From Treponema sp. (GTDB taxonomy: Bacteria > Spirochaetota > Spirochaetia > Treponematales > Treponemataceae), in assembly GCA_024402535.1 (NCBI GenBank), contig JAKSTN010000005.1, positions 22,920-86,919 on the forward strand: 64,000 nt of DNA, written 5' to 3'. Shown piece after piece: positions 8,101-17,314 of this stretch. The position numbers and the translations under genes are program-made. Within the stretch, counting starts at the first letter, position 1. Every line of letters begins with the position of its first letter. Under the pieces are notes generated by a model that was given only the letters and a program-made list of their open reading frames with translations, searched no databases and was not told the origin of the DNA.

Positions 8101-9711
8101 ATGTTTAATGGACTTATGCCTTCAGAAGAGCTTATTAAAGATTATTCTCTTGCTGAAAAGAAACAGGTTCCTTATATTGTCCGGGGAAATGTTGTTGTTA
8201 CAGTCTGTTTTTTCTTTCTTGCTGTAATTCTTGCTATGGGACATATGAAACTTATAGGACTGGTAACAGTTATTCCTTTGGGAATTCTGATTTCTGCAAT
8301 GCTTATGCTGAAAAAAGGGCAGTTGTACAAAGGTTCGCAATTTGTTTCTGTAGGCCTTCTTTGTGGCATTGCTCTGATTGGGTTTGTTGCTCCTACTTAT
8401 AATTCGAATCTTGTTCTTTACCGTCAGGCATTATTTGTTGTAGTAATGTGTTTGATTAATATGGTTATTTCTTATCGTCCGAATCAGATCGCATATTTTT
8501 CTATAGGTTCTATTGTTCTCTGGATTGCTTCAGTTGTATTTAGATACGGCTATCTTTTCCAGAGAAATATGGCAGGTGCTCTTACAAATACAGCAGTAAA
8601 CACTCTGGCTATTCTTGTTTCAAACATGGTTATCATCAATTTCAAAAAACTTACCAGAAATCTGATGAACAGTTTTGAATCAACTAACGAAACTTCTCAG
8701 GCTGCTCTTGCAAAAGTAACAGCTGTTGTTCATGAATCTAAAGAAGGTTTGAATATCGGGCAGAAGTTGCAGGATTCAACAGATATAGCCTTAACAAGTG
8801 CAGATCATATTGAAGAACTTTATCAGTTCCTGGATGGAGAAGCCAACAATCTTCACAGTCAGGTTAGCATGCTTGATGAAGCCGGAAATAAAGTTGTATC
8901 GCAATCAGAAAAAATGCGTAACAGTGTTAATCTTCAAACTGCTGCAATTACAGGTGTTTCAGCTCAGATGGAACTGATGTCTGCAAATATTTCAAATATT
9001 AATGAAATTGCTGAAAAGCAGAGAAGCGGTATTAATGCAACTCTTGAGTCACTTTCGGCACAGCAGAAACTGCTTGAACGCCTTGTAAATCAGGTTGAAA
9101 AAGTAAAAGGTTCTTCAGATCAGATTGCTGATATTGTTAAGACAATCAACTCTGTTTCTAATCAGACAAAACTTCTTGCTATGAATGCTTCTATTGAAGC
9201 GGCTCACGCCGGAATTTCAGGAAAAGGATTCAGTGTTATTTCTCTTGAAATCAGAAAACTGTCAGAAGAAACTGCAAGAAACGCAGACAAGATTAATGAA
9301 ACTCTTGAAGAAAATGCTGCAATTGTCAGTGAAACAACTGCTTCTGTAAATGAATTTGCTGCTTATACAAAACAGAGCTCAACAGAAATGACAACAACAA
9401 TGAAAGCCATTGAAGATATTCTTGCCGGTATTTCTGACATGAATGCAGGTTCTCAGGAAATGTTGAATTCTCTTCAGACTGTTGTTAAGAAATCTGATGA
9501 AAATATGGAAATGGTTGAAACTGTTGACCATGAAGTTCGCGGGCAGGGAAGTTCAATCCGTCAGATTTCAGACTTCTCTGAAAATCTTCTTGGCCGCGTG
9601 AATGAGCTTGAAGAAATGCTCACAAACATTAAGAATGCCGTTACAGAAATTAAAGCCCATGCCGCAGATAATCAGGCTGTTGCAGAAAAAATTTCAGCGG
9701 CAATAAACTAA
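8101..9711 (+). CDS. Methyl-accepting chemotaxis protein with six-helix membrane domain
   Basis: A 536-residue chemoreceptor. Residues ~20-190 contain about six hydrophobic helices instead of the usual two helices around a periplasmic sensor. No HAMP domain is recognisable. The rest is a long coiled coil with the signalling hairpin around residues 355-400 (LAMNASIEAAHAGISGKGF followed by SLEIRKLSEETARNA), which contacts CheA and CheW. The membrane domain may sense membrane state or a small hydrophobic signal, or rely on a partner. An 8-base GGAGGTCT element precedes the ATG. It may be co-transcribed with the membrane protein at 9734, 22 bases downstream. Confidence 0.92.
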   Translation: MFNGLMPSEELIKDYSLAEKKQVPYIVRGNVVVTVCFFFLAVILAMGHMKLIGLVTVIPLGILISAMLMLKKGQLYKGSQFVSVGLLCGIALIGFVAPTYNSNLVLYRQALFVVVMCLINMVISYRPNQIAYFSIGSIVLWIASVVFRYGYLFQRNMAGALTNTAVNTLAILVSNMVIINFKKLTRNLMNSFESTNETSQAALAKVTAVVHESKEGLNIGQKLQDSTDIALTSADHIEELYQFLDGEANNLHSQVSMLDEAGNKVVSQSEKMRNSVNLQTAAITGVSAQMELMSANISNINEIAEKQRSGINATLESLSAQQKLLERLVNQVEKVKGSSDQIADIVKTINSVSNQTKLLAMNASIEAAHAGISGKGFSVISLEIRKLSEETARNADKINETLEENAAIVSETTASVNEFAAYTKQSSTEMTTTMKAIEDILAGISDMNAGSQEMLNSLQTVVKKSDENMEMVETVDHEVRGQGSSIRQISDFSENLLGRVNELEEMLTNIKNAVTEIKAHAADNQAVAEKISAAIN

Positions 9712-9733
9712 TATATATTTAGAAGGAGAATAT

Positions 9734-10393
9734 ATGAAATCAAAAGCAAAACAGATTACTGCAATTTGTGTTCAATTAGCAGTTGTAATTATGGAAATTA
9801 TCGCAATCAGTGTTTCAGGTCAGAGACAGGGAACACGTATGTTTATATATTTTACAGAGCTTTCAAATATTTTTGGCGGTCTTGTTTGTCTGACTTATGC
9901 ATGCTTCCTTATTGCACAGTTGAAAAGCGGAAAAGCAATTCCTGAATATATGAAGATTTTAAGATTCGTTTCTGCAGGCGCTCTTGCATTAACATTCTTT
10001 ACTGTAATCTTTGTTCTGGCTCCAATTGCGGGAAGCAAGCCTGATTACAGCATGAAGGAATCTTACATTGCATATCTTACATATGAATCAATGATTGTTA
10101 CACATACACTGGGACCGATCACAGTTATTCTGTCTTTCCTGTTTCTTGATGACTTTGCTGCAGATAACTTTAAGAAAGTTTTCTTTGGTATAATTCCAAC
10201 AGTTCTTTATGTAATTGTTTCTGTAACAATGAATGTTCTGAAAATCTGGGTTGGACCTTACCCATTCCTGCATGTTTATGAACAGCCAGTATGGGCAAGT
10301 ATCATGTGGGTTTTCATAATGATAGGATTTTCTTTTCTTCTCTGCTTCTGCCTTTGGGCCCTTAAGAAGCAGATTAATAAAAAGAACAGATAA
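9734..10393 (+). CDS. Six-helix membrane protein, Pr6Pr/AIG1-like
   Basis: A 219-residue protein with six clear membrane helices and short loops. The segment MFIYFTELSNIFGGL (around residues 35-50) resembles the FTxLSN motif of Pr6Pr and FAR-17a/AIG1-type integral membrane proteins. A conserved His in the fourth helix region (VTHTLGPITVIL) also fits. Animal relatives hydrolyse fatty-acid esters of hydroxy fatty acids, but function in bacteria is unknown. AGAAGGAGA gives a good ribosome-binding site. It follows the chemoreceptor closely and may share its mRNA. Confidence 0.6.
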   Translation: MKSKAKQITAICVQLAVVIMEIIAISVSGQRQGTRMFIYFTELSNIFGGLVCLTYACFLIAQLKSGKAIPEYMKILRFVSAGALALTFFTVIFVLAPIAGSKPDYSMKESYIAYLTYESMIVTHTLGPITVILSFLFLDDFAADNFKKVFFGIIPTVLYVIVSVTMNVLKIWVGPYPFLHVYEQPVWASIMWVFIMIGFSFLLCFCLWALKKQINKKNR

Positions 10394-10398
10394 TCAGA

Positions 10399-11748
10399 TT
10401 AGCGTTCAACAATTGATTTGTTGCGCCAGCTTCCTTTAACCCAGCGGACAATGACGATGATTCCACGAATGAATTCATCTGCCATTGTTCCCATAAATAC
10501 ACCGGCGGCTCCAAGGCCAAAGAGTACGCCGCTGGTGTATCCTACTGTAATTCCAATCAACCACATCGAAAGCATTCCGATTACAACAGGGAAAATGTAG
10601 TCTCCTGCAGCTTTCAGACTTCCAATTACAATAAGATTTGTTGTGCGGCCAAGTTCCATAATAATTCCCACCATCATAACCTGGCGTGCAATTACAATTA
10701 CATCCGGAGTTGCACCGAAAAGTTTCAGAGACCAAGGACTTAAGAAACAGTTTGTACTTGCCAGAACCAAAGTTACCGGCAGAGTGATGAAAAGAGAACG
10801 CATTACACGGCGGTAAGCAGCATCTTCTTTTTCAGCTCCAATCAGGTGACCGGTAACAATCTGGGTGGCCATGGCAACGCTGTTGGAAAAAGCAACGTTC
10901 AGGTTCATAAGTGACTGTGCCATAACTTTTGCGTTTACGGCTGCAGCTCCCATAGGATTGATGAATGAGAACAGAATTGTCTGTGCAAGGGAGTAGGCAA
11001 GGTTTTCACCGGCAGTAGGAAGTCCGATTTTAAGTTCTTTCCATAATAATGAAAATGGGAATGGGCGAAGTGTTTTAAGACTCAGCTTTCCGATTTTCAG
11101 AACATAGAAAATAATGATGGCGGCAGTCAGGGCTATAACACGGCTGAAGGAAGTTGAAATGGCAGCACCCTTTACGCCAAGACCAAGTACCTTCCATGGT
11201 CCGTAAAGGAAAAGCCAGTTACCAAGAATATTCAGAAGATTCACGCAGATGGAAATGTACATTCCTACTTTTGTATGTCCGTTACAGCGGAGAATCTGAA
11301 CCATAACATTGAATCCCGCCTGCAAAAAGAGACAGCTTCCGACAATCTGATTGTAGGCAATGCAGTCTGCCATCATTTCTTCAGGAACTTTAAGAAGACG
11401 GAAAAGGAAAGGTCCAACAAAAACAAGGAATGCAGAAAGAACAACACCGATTACAATGTTTACAACAAAGCTAAGGGTGTAAATCTGGTTCATTTTTTCA
11501 GTTTGATTAGCTCCAAGGTACTGTGCCACAATTACGTTTGTCGCTGTTGCAATAACATTGAACATAACGATGAAAAGGAACATGATTTGGTTTGCATTTC
11601 CTACGGCGCCTACGGCAACAGGAGAAAAACGTCCCAGCATAACTGTATCAGCGTTGTGAATGAGGATATTCAGAAGAAGTTCAACAAAAATAGGACCTGC
11701 AAGGATAAAAAGTCTTGTATTCTCATCAATGTTTTTCTTGGATTTCAT
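10399..11748 (-). CDS. MATE family exporter (second, unlinked copy)
   Basis: A 449-residue transporter with about 12 helices. The MATE N-terminus is recognisable (FILAGPIFVELLLNILIHNADTVMLGRFSP), and a LRCNGHTKVGMYISICVNLLNILGNW segment, typical of NorM/DinF-type exporters, follows near residues 165-195. It is only distantly similar to the MATE protein at 3702, so this is not a recent duplicate. The gene converges with the six-helix protein (6-base gap) and is divergent from pyrB with a 61-base shared control region. No Shine-Dalgarno is seen at the ATG. Substrate unknown. Confidence 0.92.
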   Translation of the reverse strand: MKSKKNIDENTRLFILAGPIFVELLLNILIHNADTVMLGRFSPVAVGAVGNANQIMFLFIVMFNVIATATNVIVAQYLGANQTEKMNQIYTLSFVVNIVIGVVLSAFLVFVGPFLFRLLKVPEEMMADCIAYNQIVGSCLFLQAGFNVMVQILRCNGHTKVGMYISICVNLLNILGNWLFLYGPWKVLGLGVKGAAISTSFSRVIALTAAIIIFYVLKIGKLSLKTLRPFPFSLLWKELKIGLPTAGENLAYSLAQTILFSFINPMGAAAVNAKVMAQSLMNLNVAFSNSVAMATQIVTGHLIGAEKEDAAYRRVMRSLFITLPVTLVLASTNCFLSPWSLKLFGATPDVIVIARQVMMVGIIMELGRTTNLIVIGSLKAAGDYIFPVVIGMLSMWLIGITVGYTSGVLFGLGAAGVFMGTMADEFIRGIIVIVRWVKGSWRNKSIVER

Positions 11749-11794
11749 ATGTTAATAATCTTATTCTGCTATGTAAATTACTATAAAAATCTGC

Positions 11795-11800
11795 TATACT
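11795..11800 (+). promoter_or_regulatory. Candidate -10 box of pyrB (leaderless)
   Basis: TATACT ends 9 bases before the pyrB ATG, and no ribosome-binding site lies between them. Transcription would begin within a few bases of the ATG. The -35 region is weak. Confidence 0.45.
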
Positions 11801-11809
11801 TTTATCACT

Positions 11810-12733
11810 ATGTTACAAGGACGTCATTTAATCCAGCCGGATGATCTTACAGTATCAGAAATTGATGAAATCTGCTCTCTTGCAGAACAGATTATTGTTG
11901 ATCCTTCCAATTATATTGATGTGTGTCGTGGGAAAATTCTTGCGACACTTTTTTTTGAGCCAAGTACAAGAACCCGTCTTTCTTTCGAAGCAGCAATGCT
12001 CCGTTTAGGCGGTGCAGTAGAAGGATTTGCTGACGCAAGTTACACATCTTCTACAAAAGGTGAAACGCTTGCAGATACAATCCGCGTAGTTTCTTCTTAC
12101 GCCGATGTAATTGCCATGCGTACACCAAAAGAAGGGGCGGCTCTTCTGGCAAGCAAATATTCTGCCTGCCCGATTATCAACGCAGGGGACGGCGGTCACT
12201 ATCATCCTACACAGACTCTGACAGACCTTCTTACAATCCGCCAGCTTCTTGGAAGCACAGAAGGCAAAACAATCGGTTTCTGTGGCGACCTGAAATTCGG
12301 ACGTACAGTTCACTCTCTTACAGAGGCTATGGTACGTTATCCAAACAACAAATTTGTATTCATCAGTCCAAAAGAACTGACAATCCCAGATTACATGATT
12401 CATAATGTTCTGGAACCAAAAAATGCCCAGTTCGTTCAGGCAGAAAACCTGGATTCAGTAATCGGTGACCTGGATATTCTTTATATGACACGTGTTCAGA
12501 AGGAACGCTTCTTCAATGAACAGGATTACATCCGTCTTAAGGACAGCTACATTCTTGATAAAGAAAAGATGAAGAAAGCAAAGAAGAATATGATCGTTCT
12601 TCATCCTCTTCCACGTGTAAATGAAATCCTTCCTGAAGTTGATGACGATCCACGCGCCGCATACTTCAAACAGGTAAAATACGGTATGTTTGCCCGTATG
12701 GCTCTTATAGCAAAACTTACAGGTTCGCTGTAA
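11810..12733 (+). CDS. pyrB: Aspartate carbamoyltransferase catalytic chain
   Basis: A 307-residue enzyme of normal catalytic-chain length. It joins carbamoyl phosphate and aspartate in the first committed step of pyrimidine synthesis. The carbamoyl-phosphate loop [13 protein letters not shown] is at residues ~47-59, the YTSSTKGET loop follows, and the C-terminal HPLPRVNEI segment is present. No regulatory pyrI lies next to it. Its partner carB is near the other end of the window, not adjacent. There is no Shine-Dalgarno; a TATACT box ends 9 bases before the ATG, suggesting a leaderless mRNA. Confidence 0.96.
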   Translation: MLQGRHLIQPDDLTVSEIDEICSLAEQIIVDPSNYIDVCRGKILATLFFEPSTRTRLSFEAAMLRLGGAVEGFADASYTSSTKGETLADTIRVVSSYADVIAMRTPKEGAALLASKYSACPIINAGDGGHYHPTQTLTDLLTIRQLLGSTEGKTIGFCGDLKFGRTVHSLTEAMVRYPNNKFVFISPKELTIPDYMIHNVLEPKNAQFVQAENLDSVIGDLDILYMTRVQKERFFNEQDYIRLKDSYILDKEKMKKAKKNMIVLHPLPRVNEILPEVDDDPRAAYFKQVKYGMFARMALIAKLTGSL

Positions 12734-12743
12734 TAAAATCCAC

Positions 12744-12804
12744 GTCATCCCGGACCTGATCCGGGATCTCTGTTTAAGAGATGCTGAAATAAATTCAGCA
12801 TGAC
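12744..12804. repeat. Nested palindromic repeat element after pyrB
   Basis: A composite inverted repeat. Outer ends GTCAT/ATGAC enclose two hairpins: ATCCCGGA/TCCGGGAT (12747-12767) and ATGCTGAA/TTCAGCAT (12781-12801). They are joined by an inner ATCTC/GAGAT pair. This is the architecture of the small non-coding palindromic elements dispersed in many bacterial genomes. A related half-element is at 61850-61876. It sits between convergent pyrB and galE. Confidence 0.75.
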
Positions 12805-12833
12805 AGGACTTATTGGACAGCCCCTTTTTATTT

Positions 12834-13850
12834 TTAGTCTTCGTAACCGTTCGGGTTATTTGACTGCCATCTCCATGAATCTTCGCACATTTCTTTTATG
12901 CCGCGTTCAGCTTTCCAGCCAAGTTCGCGTTCTGCTTTTGCAGGATCAGCGTAGCAGGTTGCTATGTCGCCTGGGCGGCGTGCTTTGATTACGTAAGGAA
13001 CTTTTACGCCTGTTGCAGCTTCAAAGTTTTTTACGATATCCAGAACTGAGTAGCCCTGACCTGTTCCCAGGTTGTAAATGCAAAGTCCTGCTTTTTCTTC
13101 AATCTTTTTAAGAGCTTTTACATGTCCCACAGCAAGGTCTACAACGTGAATATAGTCGCGAACGCCTGTTCCGTCTGGAGTGTCGTAATCGTTTCCGAAA
13201 ACGCCAAGCTCCTTAAGCTTGCCAACTGCTACCTGTGTAACGTAAGGCATAAGGTTGTTAGGGATTCCGTTTGGATTTTCACCCATAGTTCCCGATTTAT
13301 GAGCTCCGATAGGATTGAAATAACGCAGAAGGATAACGTTCCATTCAGAATCTGCTTTCTGCATGTCAGTTAAAATCTGTTCCAGCATAGATTTTGTCCA
13401 GCCGTAAGGATTTGTACACTGTCCTTTTGGACATTCTTCTGTTATAGGAATGAATGCAGGGTCTCCGTAAACTGTAGCCGATGAAGAGAATATAATATTT
13501 TTGCAGTTATGTTTTCTCATTACATCAACCAGGGTGAGCGTTCCCGAAATATTGTTTTCGTAGTATTCCCAAGGTTTTGCTACTGATTCGCCTACAGCCT
13601 TGAGACCTGCAAAGTGAATTACAGAATCAATTTTTTCAGAATCAAAAACTTTGTTCAGTGCATCGCGGTCAAGAATGTCAGCTTTGTAAAACTTAACAGC
13701 TTTGCCTGTAATTTTTTCTACTCTTTCAAGAGATTTTTCGCTTGAGTTTGCAAGGTTATCAAGAACGATAACGTCGTAACCTGCATTCTGAAGTTCAACA
13801 ACAGTGTGGCTGCCGATAAATCCGGCCCCGCCTGTAACTAAAATTGCCAT
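12834..13850 (-). CDS. galE: UDP-glucose 4-epimerase
   Basis: A 338-residue short-chain dehydrogenase/reductase that interconverts UDP-glucose and UDP-galactose (Leloir pathway and glycan precursors). The NAD-binding [10 protein letters not shown] is at residues 6-15. The catalytic Ser region (FSSSATVYG) and YxxxK (YGWTKSMLE) are intact. The GDI-type UDP-sugar region [13 protein letters not shown] is near the C-terminus. A GGAG ribosome-binding site precedes the ATG at normal spacing. It converges with pyrB and is divergent from the AraC-type regulator. No other gal genes are nearby. Confidence 0.96.
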   Translation of the reverse strand: MAILVTGGAGFIGSHTVVELQNAGYDVIVLDNLANSSEKSLERVEKITGKAVKFYKADILDRDALNKVFDSEKIDSVIHFAGLKAVGESVAKPWEYYENNISGTLTLVDVMRKHNCKNIIFSSSATVYGDPAFIPITEECPKGQCTNPYGWTKSMLEQILTDMQKADSEWNVILLRYFNPIGAHKSGTMGENPNGIPNNLMPYVTQVAVGKLKELGVFGNDYDTPDGTGVRDYIHVVDLAVGHVKALKKIEEKAGLCIYNLGTGQGYSVLDIVKNFEAATGVKVPYVIKARRPGDIATCYADPAKAERELGWKAERGIKEMCEDSWRWQSNNPNGYED

Positions 13851-13976
13851 AGGGATTCTCCTTTTTGTAGTTTCTGAAACAATAATAACTCCATTTCCTG
13901 CATATGTATATTGTTAATTGTTTACTTGATATGTAAAAATGTTGCATCAATGGATTCTGTTTGTCATAATAAAAAT

Positions 13977-15248
13977 ATGACAAAGGATGATGAAATTGTT
14001 TCAGACATTTTAAAATCTCAGTTGAAAACTTATCCTGCATCTACGGTGACCATTCTTGGTGCAGGAGATTTTGAATCATTTATTCCGGCTGGAAAATTTA
14101 AATCCGTAAAATCAGTTGATATAAACAAACAAGCCGTTGTCATTTCAAATCTGGAACCTTCAGATCTTCTTATTACAAATCTTCTTCTGGAAAAAATGGG
14201 TTATGCTTTTTTTATAAATGTTCTGAAAAAAGTTAAGCCTCAGTTTGTCTGCTGCAGTTTTCATGTCGGGAATTCTCTTGGCGTTATGGAAGAGGAATTG
14301 ACTTCGCGGCTTCTTCAGGAATCTTATGAACTTTTCAGCCGAAGTGAAATTTCTCTTTCAAATGGAAAGACTCTTATTCAGCTGGATTTTACAGTTTCAA
14401 GTCTGCTATTAGGAACTTCGGAGCCTGCAAAATCATCTTACAAAGTTTCGGGGAAAGAGCTATTGTCTCTTTCTGTTTACAATGTGGGAACCCAGAAATG
14501 CGAACCTTTGTATCAGTGGGGGCCCGGGGTACGTGATTTTTATCTGATTCATTATATTATTTCGGGAAAGGGAACTTACGTCTCTGGACACAATGAATAT
14601 AAACTCAAAGCCGGCGACTGCTTTCTTTCGTATCCGCACATGGAAACTACGTATTATGCAGATTCGGAAGATCCGTGGGAGTATGCCTGGGTTGGTTTTA
14701 CGGGAACTGAAGCAGGCTTGATTCTGAACTCAACCGATTTTACCCGGGATGAACCTTATATCCGCGGAGTTTCACATGGAAAAGAAATATTGGAATTAAT
14801 GCAGGCAATCTACAAAGCTAAAGGAAACAGTTTTTCATCGGGCATTCATATGACAGGAAAGCTTTATGAACTCCTTGGATTCTTTGTAGAAGACGCGGTT
14901 TCCGAACCTGTTCAGATGGGCGCAAAACTTTATGTTCAAAGTGCAATGGATTATATTTCAGAGAATTATTCGAATCCCATTTCTATAGAAGATATTGCAG
15001 GTTTTGTGGGAATCAGCAGAAGCCAGCTTTTTCGTTGTTTTCAGAGAGTTGCAGGGATTTCGCCAAAAGAATATTTAACCCGTTACCGTATTAAGAAAGC
15101 CTGTCAGCTTCTTGGACAGACTTCATTTTCTATGACAGCAATTGCGAACTCCCTTGGTTTTGAGAACAGCCTTTATTTTTCAAAAGCGTTCAGAAAAGTT
15201 CAGGGAGTTTCACCAAGCGAATACAGAGTTCAGATTCAGGAAAGCTGA
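13977..15248 (+). CDS. AraC family regulator with N-terminal methyltransferase-like domain
   Basis: A 423-residue protein in three parts. Residues ~1-130 look like a shortened Rossmann/SAM-methyltransferase-like fold (STVTILGAG, then VKSVDIN, then SDLLITN); this part is not usual for AraC proteins. Residues ~155-290 are a cupin sugar-sensing domain (IIxGKGTYVSG, LKAGDCFLSYP, WEYAWVGFTG), as in MsmR-type activators. Residues ~325-420 form the double helix-turn-helix DNA-binding domain with the ending GVSPSEYR. The start is uncertain: an upstream ATG at 13950 is possible, but neither has a Shine-Dalgarno. TTGCAT-N17-CATAAT would give a leaderless mRNA starting near 13977. It faces the nag genes and may regulate them. 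Confidence 0.85.
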   Translation: MTKDDEIVSDILKSQLKTYPASTVTILGAGDFESFIPAGKFKSVKSVDINKQAVVISNLEPSDLLITNLLLEKMGYAFFINVLKKVKPQFVCCSFHVGNSLGVMEEELTSRLLQESYELFSRSEISLSNGKTLIQLDFTVSSLLLGTSEPAKSSYKVSGKELLSLSVYNVGTQKCEPLYQWGPGVRDFYLIHYIISGKGTYVSGHNEYKLKAGDCFLSYPHMETTYYADSEDPWEYAWVGFTGTEAGLILNSTDFTRDEPYIRGVSHGKEILELMQAIYKAKGNSFSSGIHMTGKLYELLGFFVEDAVSEPVQMGAKLYVQSAMDYISENYSNPISIEDIAGFVGISRSQLFRCFQRVAGISPKEYLTRYRIKKACQLLGQTSFSMTAIANSLGFENSLYFSKAFRKVQGVSPSEYRVQIQES

Positions 15249-15249
15249 T

Positions 15250-16515
15250 TTAAAGGCCTGCGGTAGCTGCGCCAAGAGTAATATCATCTTCAACTTTTAT
15301 GATTTCATAAGCAGGAAGATCTTGCGCGCTTTTTAAAAGTTTCTGAACCTGTTCATAAAGTCCGGGTGTTTTCCAGAATGTACTTCCGTTGCAGACTATG
15401 CAGGTTTTTCCTTCCGGCGCACTTTTTCTGATTGTTGCAGTAAGAACTGAAGTTACAATAGCTGCGGCGCGTTCAATAACTTTTTTGCAGATGAAAAGGA
15501 AATTCTCTTTATCTGATTTTGTTTCAGTGCAGCATAACTTGTATATAGGATTCTCTTCAAAAACTTTAGCTGGGTTTTCAAGAACCGGACTTAAGTCTGA
15601 AAGTTCAATGGTGTGGGTTTTAATAAACTGCTGGAATCGGATTGTGAATTCTTCGGAAAAAAGTTTTTCTTCCGAGTAACCGCTTTTCATGCATGCTGTT
15701 GTAATAATCTTCTGGATGATTTTTCCAAGATAGACGCCGGAACACATTTTTTCAAGAGGAGACGCACCAGGCTTTGCCGATTCTTTATCAACTGCGGAAT
15801 CAAAAATGCTTCGTTCGATGTCACTGAACATTCCGCATTCACAGACAATTACGGATTCGAAAGACTGGTCATAATATGCGTTATTGATTCCTGTTCCCAA
15901 AATGAAACCAGCAAAGGAATCGTAGTTTTTGCCGCGGCTTACTGTAACGCCGGAAAGAAGGGCTGCTGTTGTATCATTCAAAATGTTTACCGAAGGAATG
16001 AGCGTCCAGCCTTTATGTTCAAGGGCATTTTTTAATTCAAGTCCGACGCGGCTACCAATTGCTTCGTCGGCTTTAACTTCTTTTGAAAATGCCAGAATTT
16101 CTGCGTCTCCATTTGGAAGACTTTTCAGAGCGTATGAAAAGCAGAAACCAATTTTTGAAGCTTTGTCTTTCAGATAACTAATGTTATCAGCTATTTCCCC
16201 GTAGAATTCTTTTTTTGAAAGTGTCCGATCAGTTCCAGGCATGCGTGTTTTTCTGAGATCAGAAATTTTTGCTTTACCGTCTTTATTGAAAGTGACAAGA
16301 CAGGAACGGAAATTTGTTCCGCCTGCGTCAATTACAATAATTTTTTTATCTGCAGGATCAGTTACAGGAATTTCATTTCTTGTAACAATCATAGGCTGAT
16401 CTGATTCTTCGCCTTCCAGGCCCTTAATCATATCCTGAAAAATTTTCTTTGAAAGAGAATCTACATTTGGAATAATGAAACTATTATCCGAAAGAAAAAG
16501 TTCAATTTTATTCAT
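15250..16515 (-). CDS. Hexokinase family sugar kinase (eukaryotic-type fold)
   Basis: A 421-residue kinase. The phosphate-1 loop [15 protein letters not shown] is near residue 65, the sugar-binding FCFSYA near 130, LNDTTAALL near 185, and the [13 protein letters not shown] segment near 205. These identify the hexokinase family, which treponemes use for glucose phosphorylation. In this operon with nagA, nagB and GH20 it most likely phosphorylates GlcNAc (and perhaps glucose) made inside the cell; this is inference from position. The ATG start overlaps the nagB stop by 8 bases (ATGAATAA), so the two are translationally coupled. A TTG four codons upstream is a weaker alternative. Confidence 0.88.
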   Translation of the reverse strand: MNKIELFLSDNSFIIPNVDSLSKKIFQDMIKGLEGEESDQPMIVTRNEIPVTDPADKKIIVIDAGGTNFRSCLVTFNKDGKAKISDLRKTRMPGTDRTLSKKEFYGEIADNISYLKDKASKIGFCFSYALKSLPNGDAEILAFSKEVKADEAIGSRVGLELKNALEHKGWTLIPSVNILNDTTAALLSGVTVSRGKNYDSFAGFILGTGINNAYYDQSFESVIVCECGMFSDIERSIFDSAVDKESAKPGASPLEKMCSGVYLGKIIQKIITTACMKSGYSEEKLFSEEFTIRFQQFIKTHTIELSDLSPVLENPAKVFEENPIYKLCCTETKSDKENFLFICKKVIERAAAIVTSVLTATIRKSAPEGKTCIVCNGSTFWKTPGLYEQVQKLLKSAQDLPAYEIIKVEDDITLGAATAGL

Positions 16516-17299
16516 AATTTTTCTCAATGTTTTTGAAATATCTTACAGTTCCTACTTTCATCTGGTCTGTGCATTCTTCATCAGCAACAATAATGGCGTG
16601 CTGGTGAAGCTGAAGAACTGAAACCGGCCACATCTGGGAAACAGATTCTTCTACGGCGTGTTGAAGTGCAGGGGCTTTTGAAAAACCGTTCATCATAATG
16701 AGGACTTCTTTTGCATCCGTAATTGTTCCAATGCCTACAGTCAAAGCTGTTTTTGGTACCTGGTTTATATCGCCTCCAAAGAAACGGGAGTTTGCAATGC
16801 GAGTGTCTTCTGTAAGTGTCTTAATTCTTGTGCGCGATGTAAGAGAAGAGCCAGGTTCGTTGAATGCAATGTGTCCGTCACAACCTGTTCCTCCAAGGAA
16901 CAGATCAATACCGCCTGCATCGCGAATTGCATTTTCATAATTTTCACATTCCTTTTCAGGATTATCTGTGCATCCGTTCAGAATATGAATGTTTTCTTTT
17001 TTGATGTCGATGTGGTCAAAAAAGTTTTTGTGCATAAAATAATGATAGCTGTTTGGATCATCTTCTTTAAGACCAGTGTATTCATCCATGTTGAAAGTGA
17101 TTACATTTTTGAATGAAACTTCGCCGGCTTTATTCATTCGGATTAATTCCTTGTAAATACCAAGAGGAGTACTTCCTGTTGGAAGCCCAAGAATGAAAGG
17201 AATTTTATCAGAAGGTTCTGCCTGGTTGATTTTGTCTGCAATGTAATGTGCGGCCCAAAGGGCACATTCATCATAATTGTTTTTTATAACAACTCTCAT
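16508..17299 (-). CDS. nagB: Glucosamine-6-phosphate deaminase
   Basis: A 263-residue enzyme that converts glucosamine-6-phosphate to fructose-6-phosphate and ammonia. Numbering matches the E. coli enzyme: Asp72 (MDEYTGL), Asp141, His143 and Glu148 ([12 protein letters not shown]) are all present, as is the phosphate loop LGLPTGSTP at residues 37-45. It is the third gene of the GH20-nagA-nagB-hexokinase operon, with 15 bases between the nagA stop and its start, and a GGAG ribosome-binding site. The enzyme delivers amino sugars into glycolysis. Confidence 0.97.
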   Translation of the reverse strand: MRVVIKNNYDECALWAAHYIADKINQAEPSDKIPFILGLPTGSTPLGIYKELIRMNKAGEVSFKNVITFNMDEYTGLKEDDPNSYHYFMHKNFFDHIDIKKENIHILNGCTDNPEKECENYENAIRDAGGIDLFLGGTGCDGHIAFNEPGSSLTSRTRIKTLTEDTRIANSRFFGGDINQVPKTALTVGIGTITDAKEVLIMMNGFSKAPALQHAVEESVSQMWPVSVLQLHQHAIIVADEECTDQMKVGTVRYFKNIEKNYE

Positions 17300-17314
17300 A
17301 TATTTGTCTCCTTG

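Noticed and set aside
11275..11844. 189-codon open frame on the plus strand
   Set aside because: It is antisense to the second MATE gene and runs into pyrB in another frame; composition is not protein-like.
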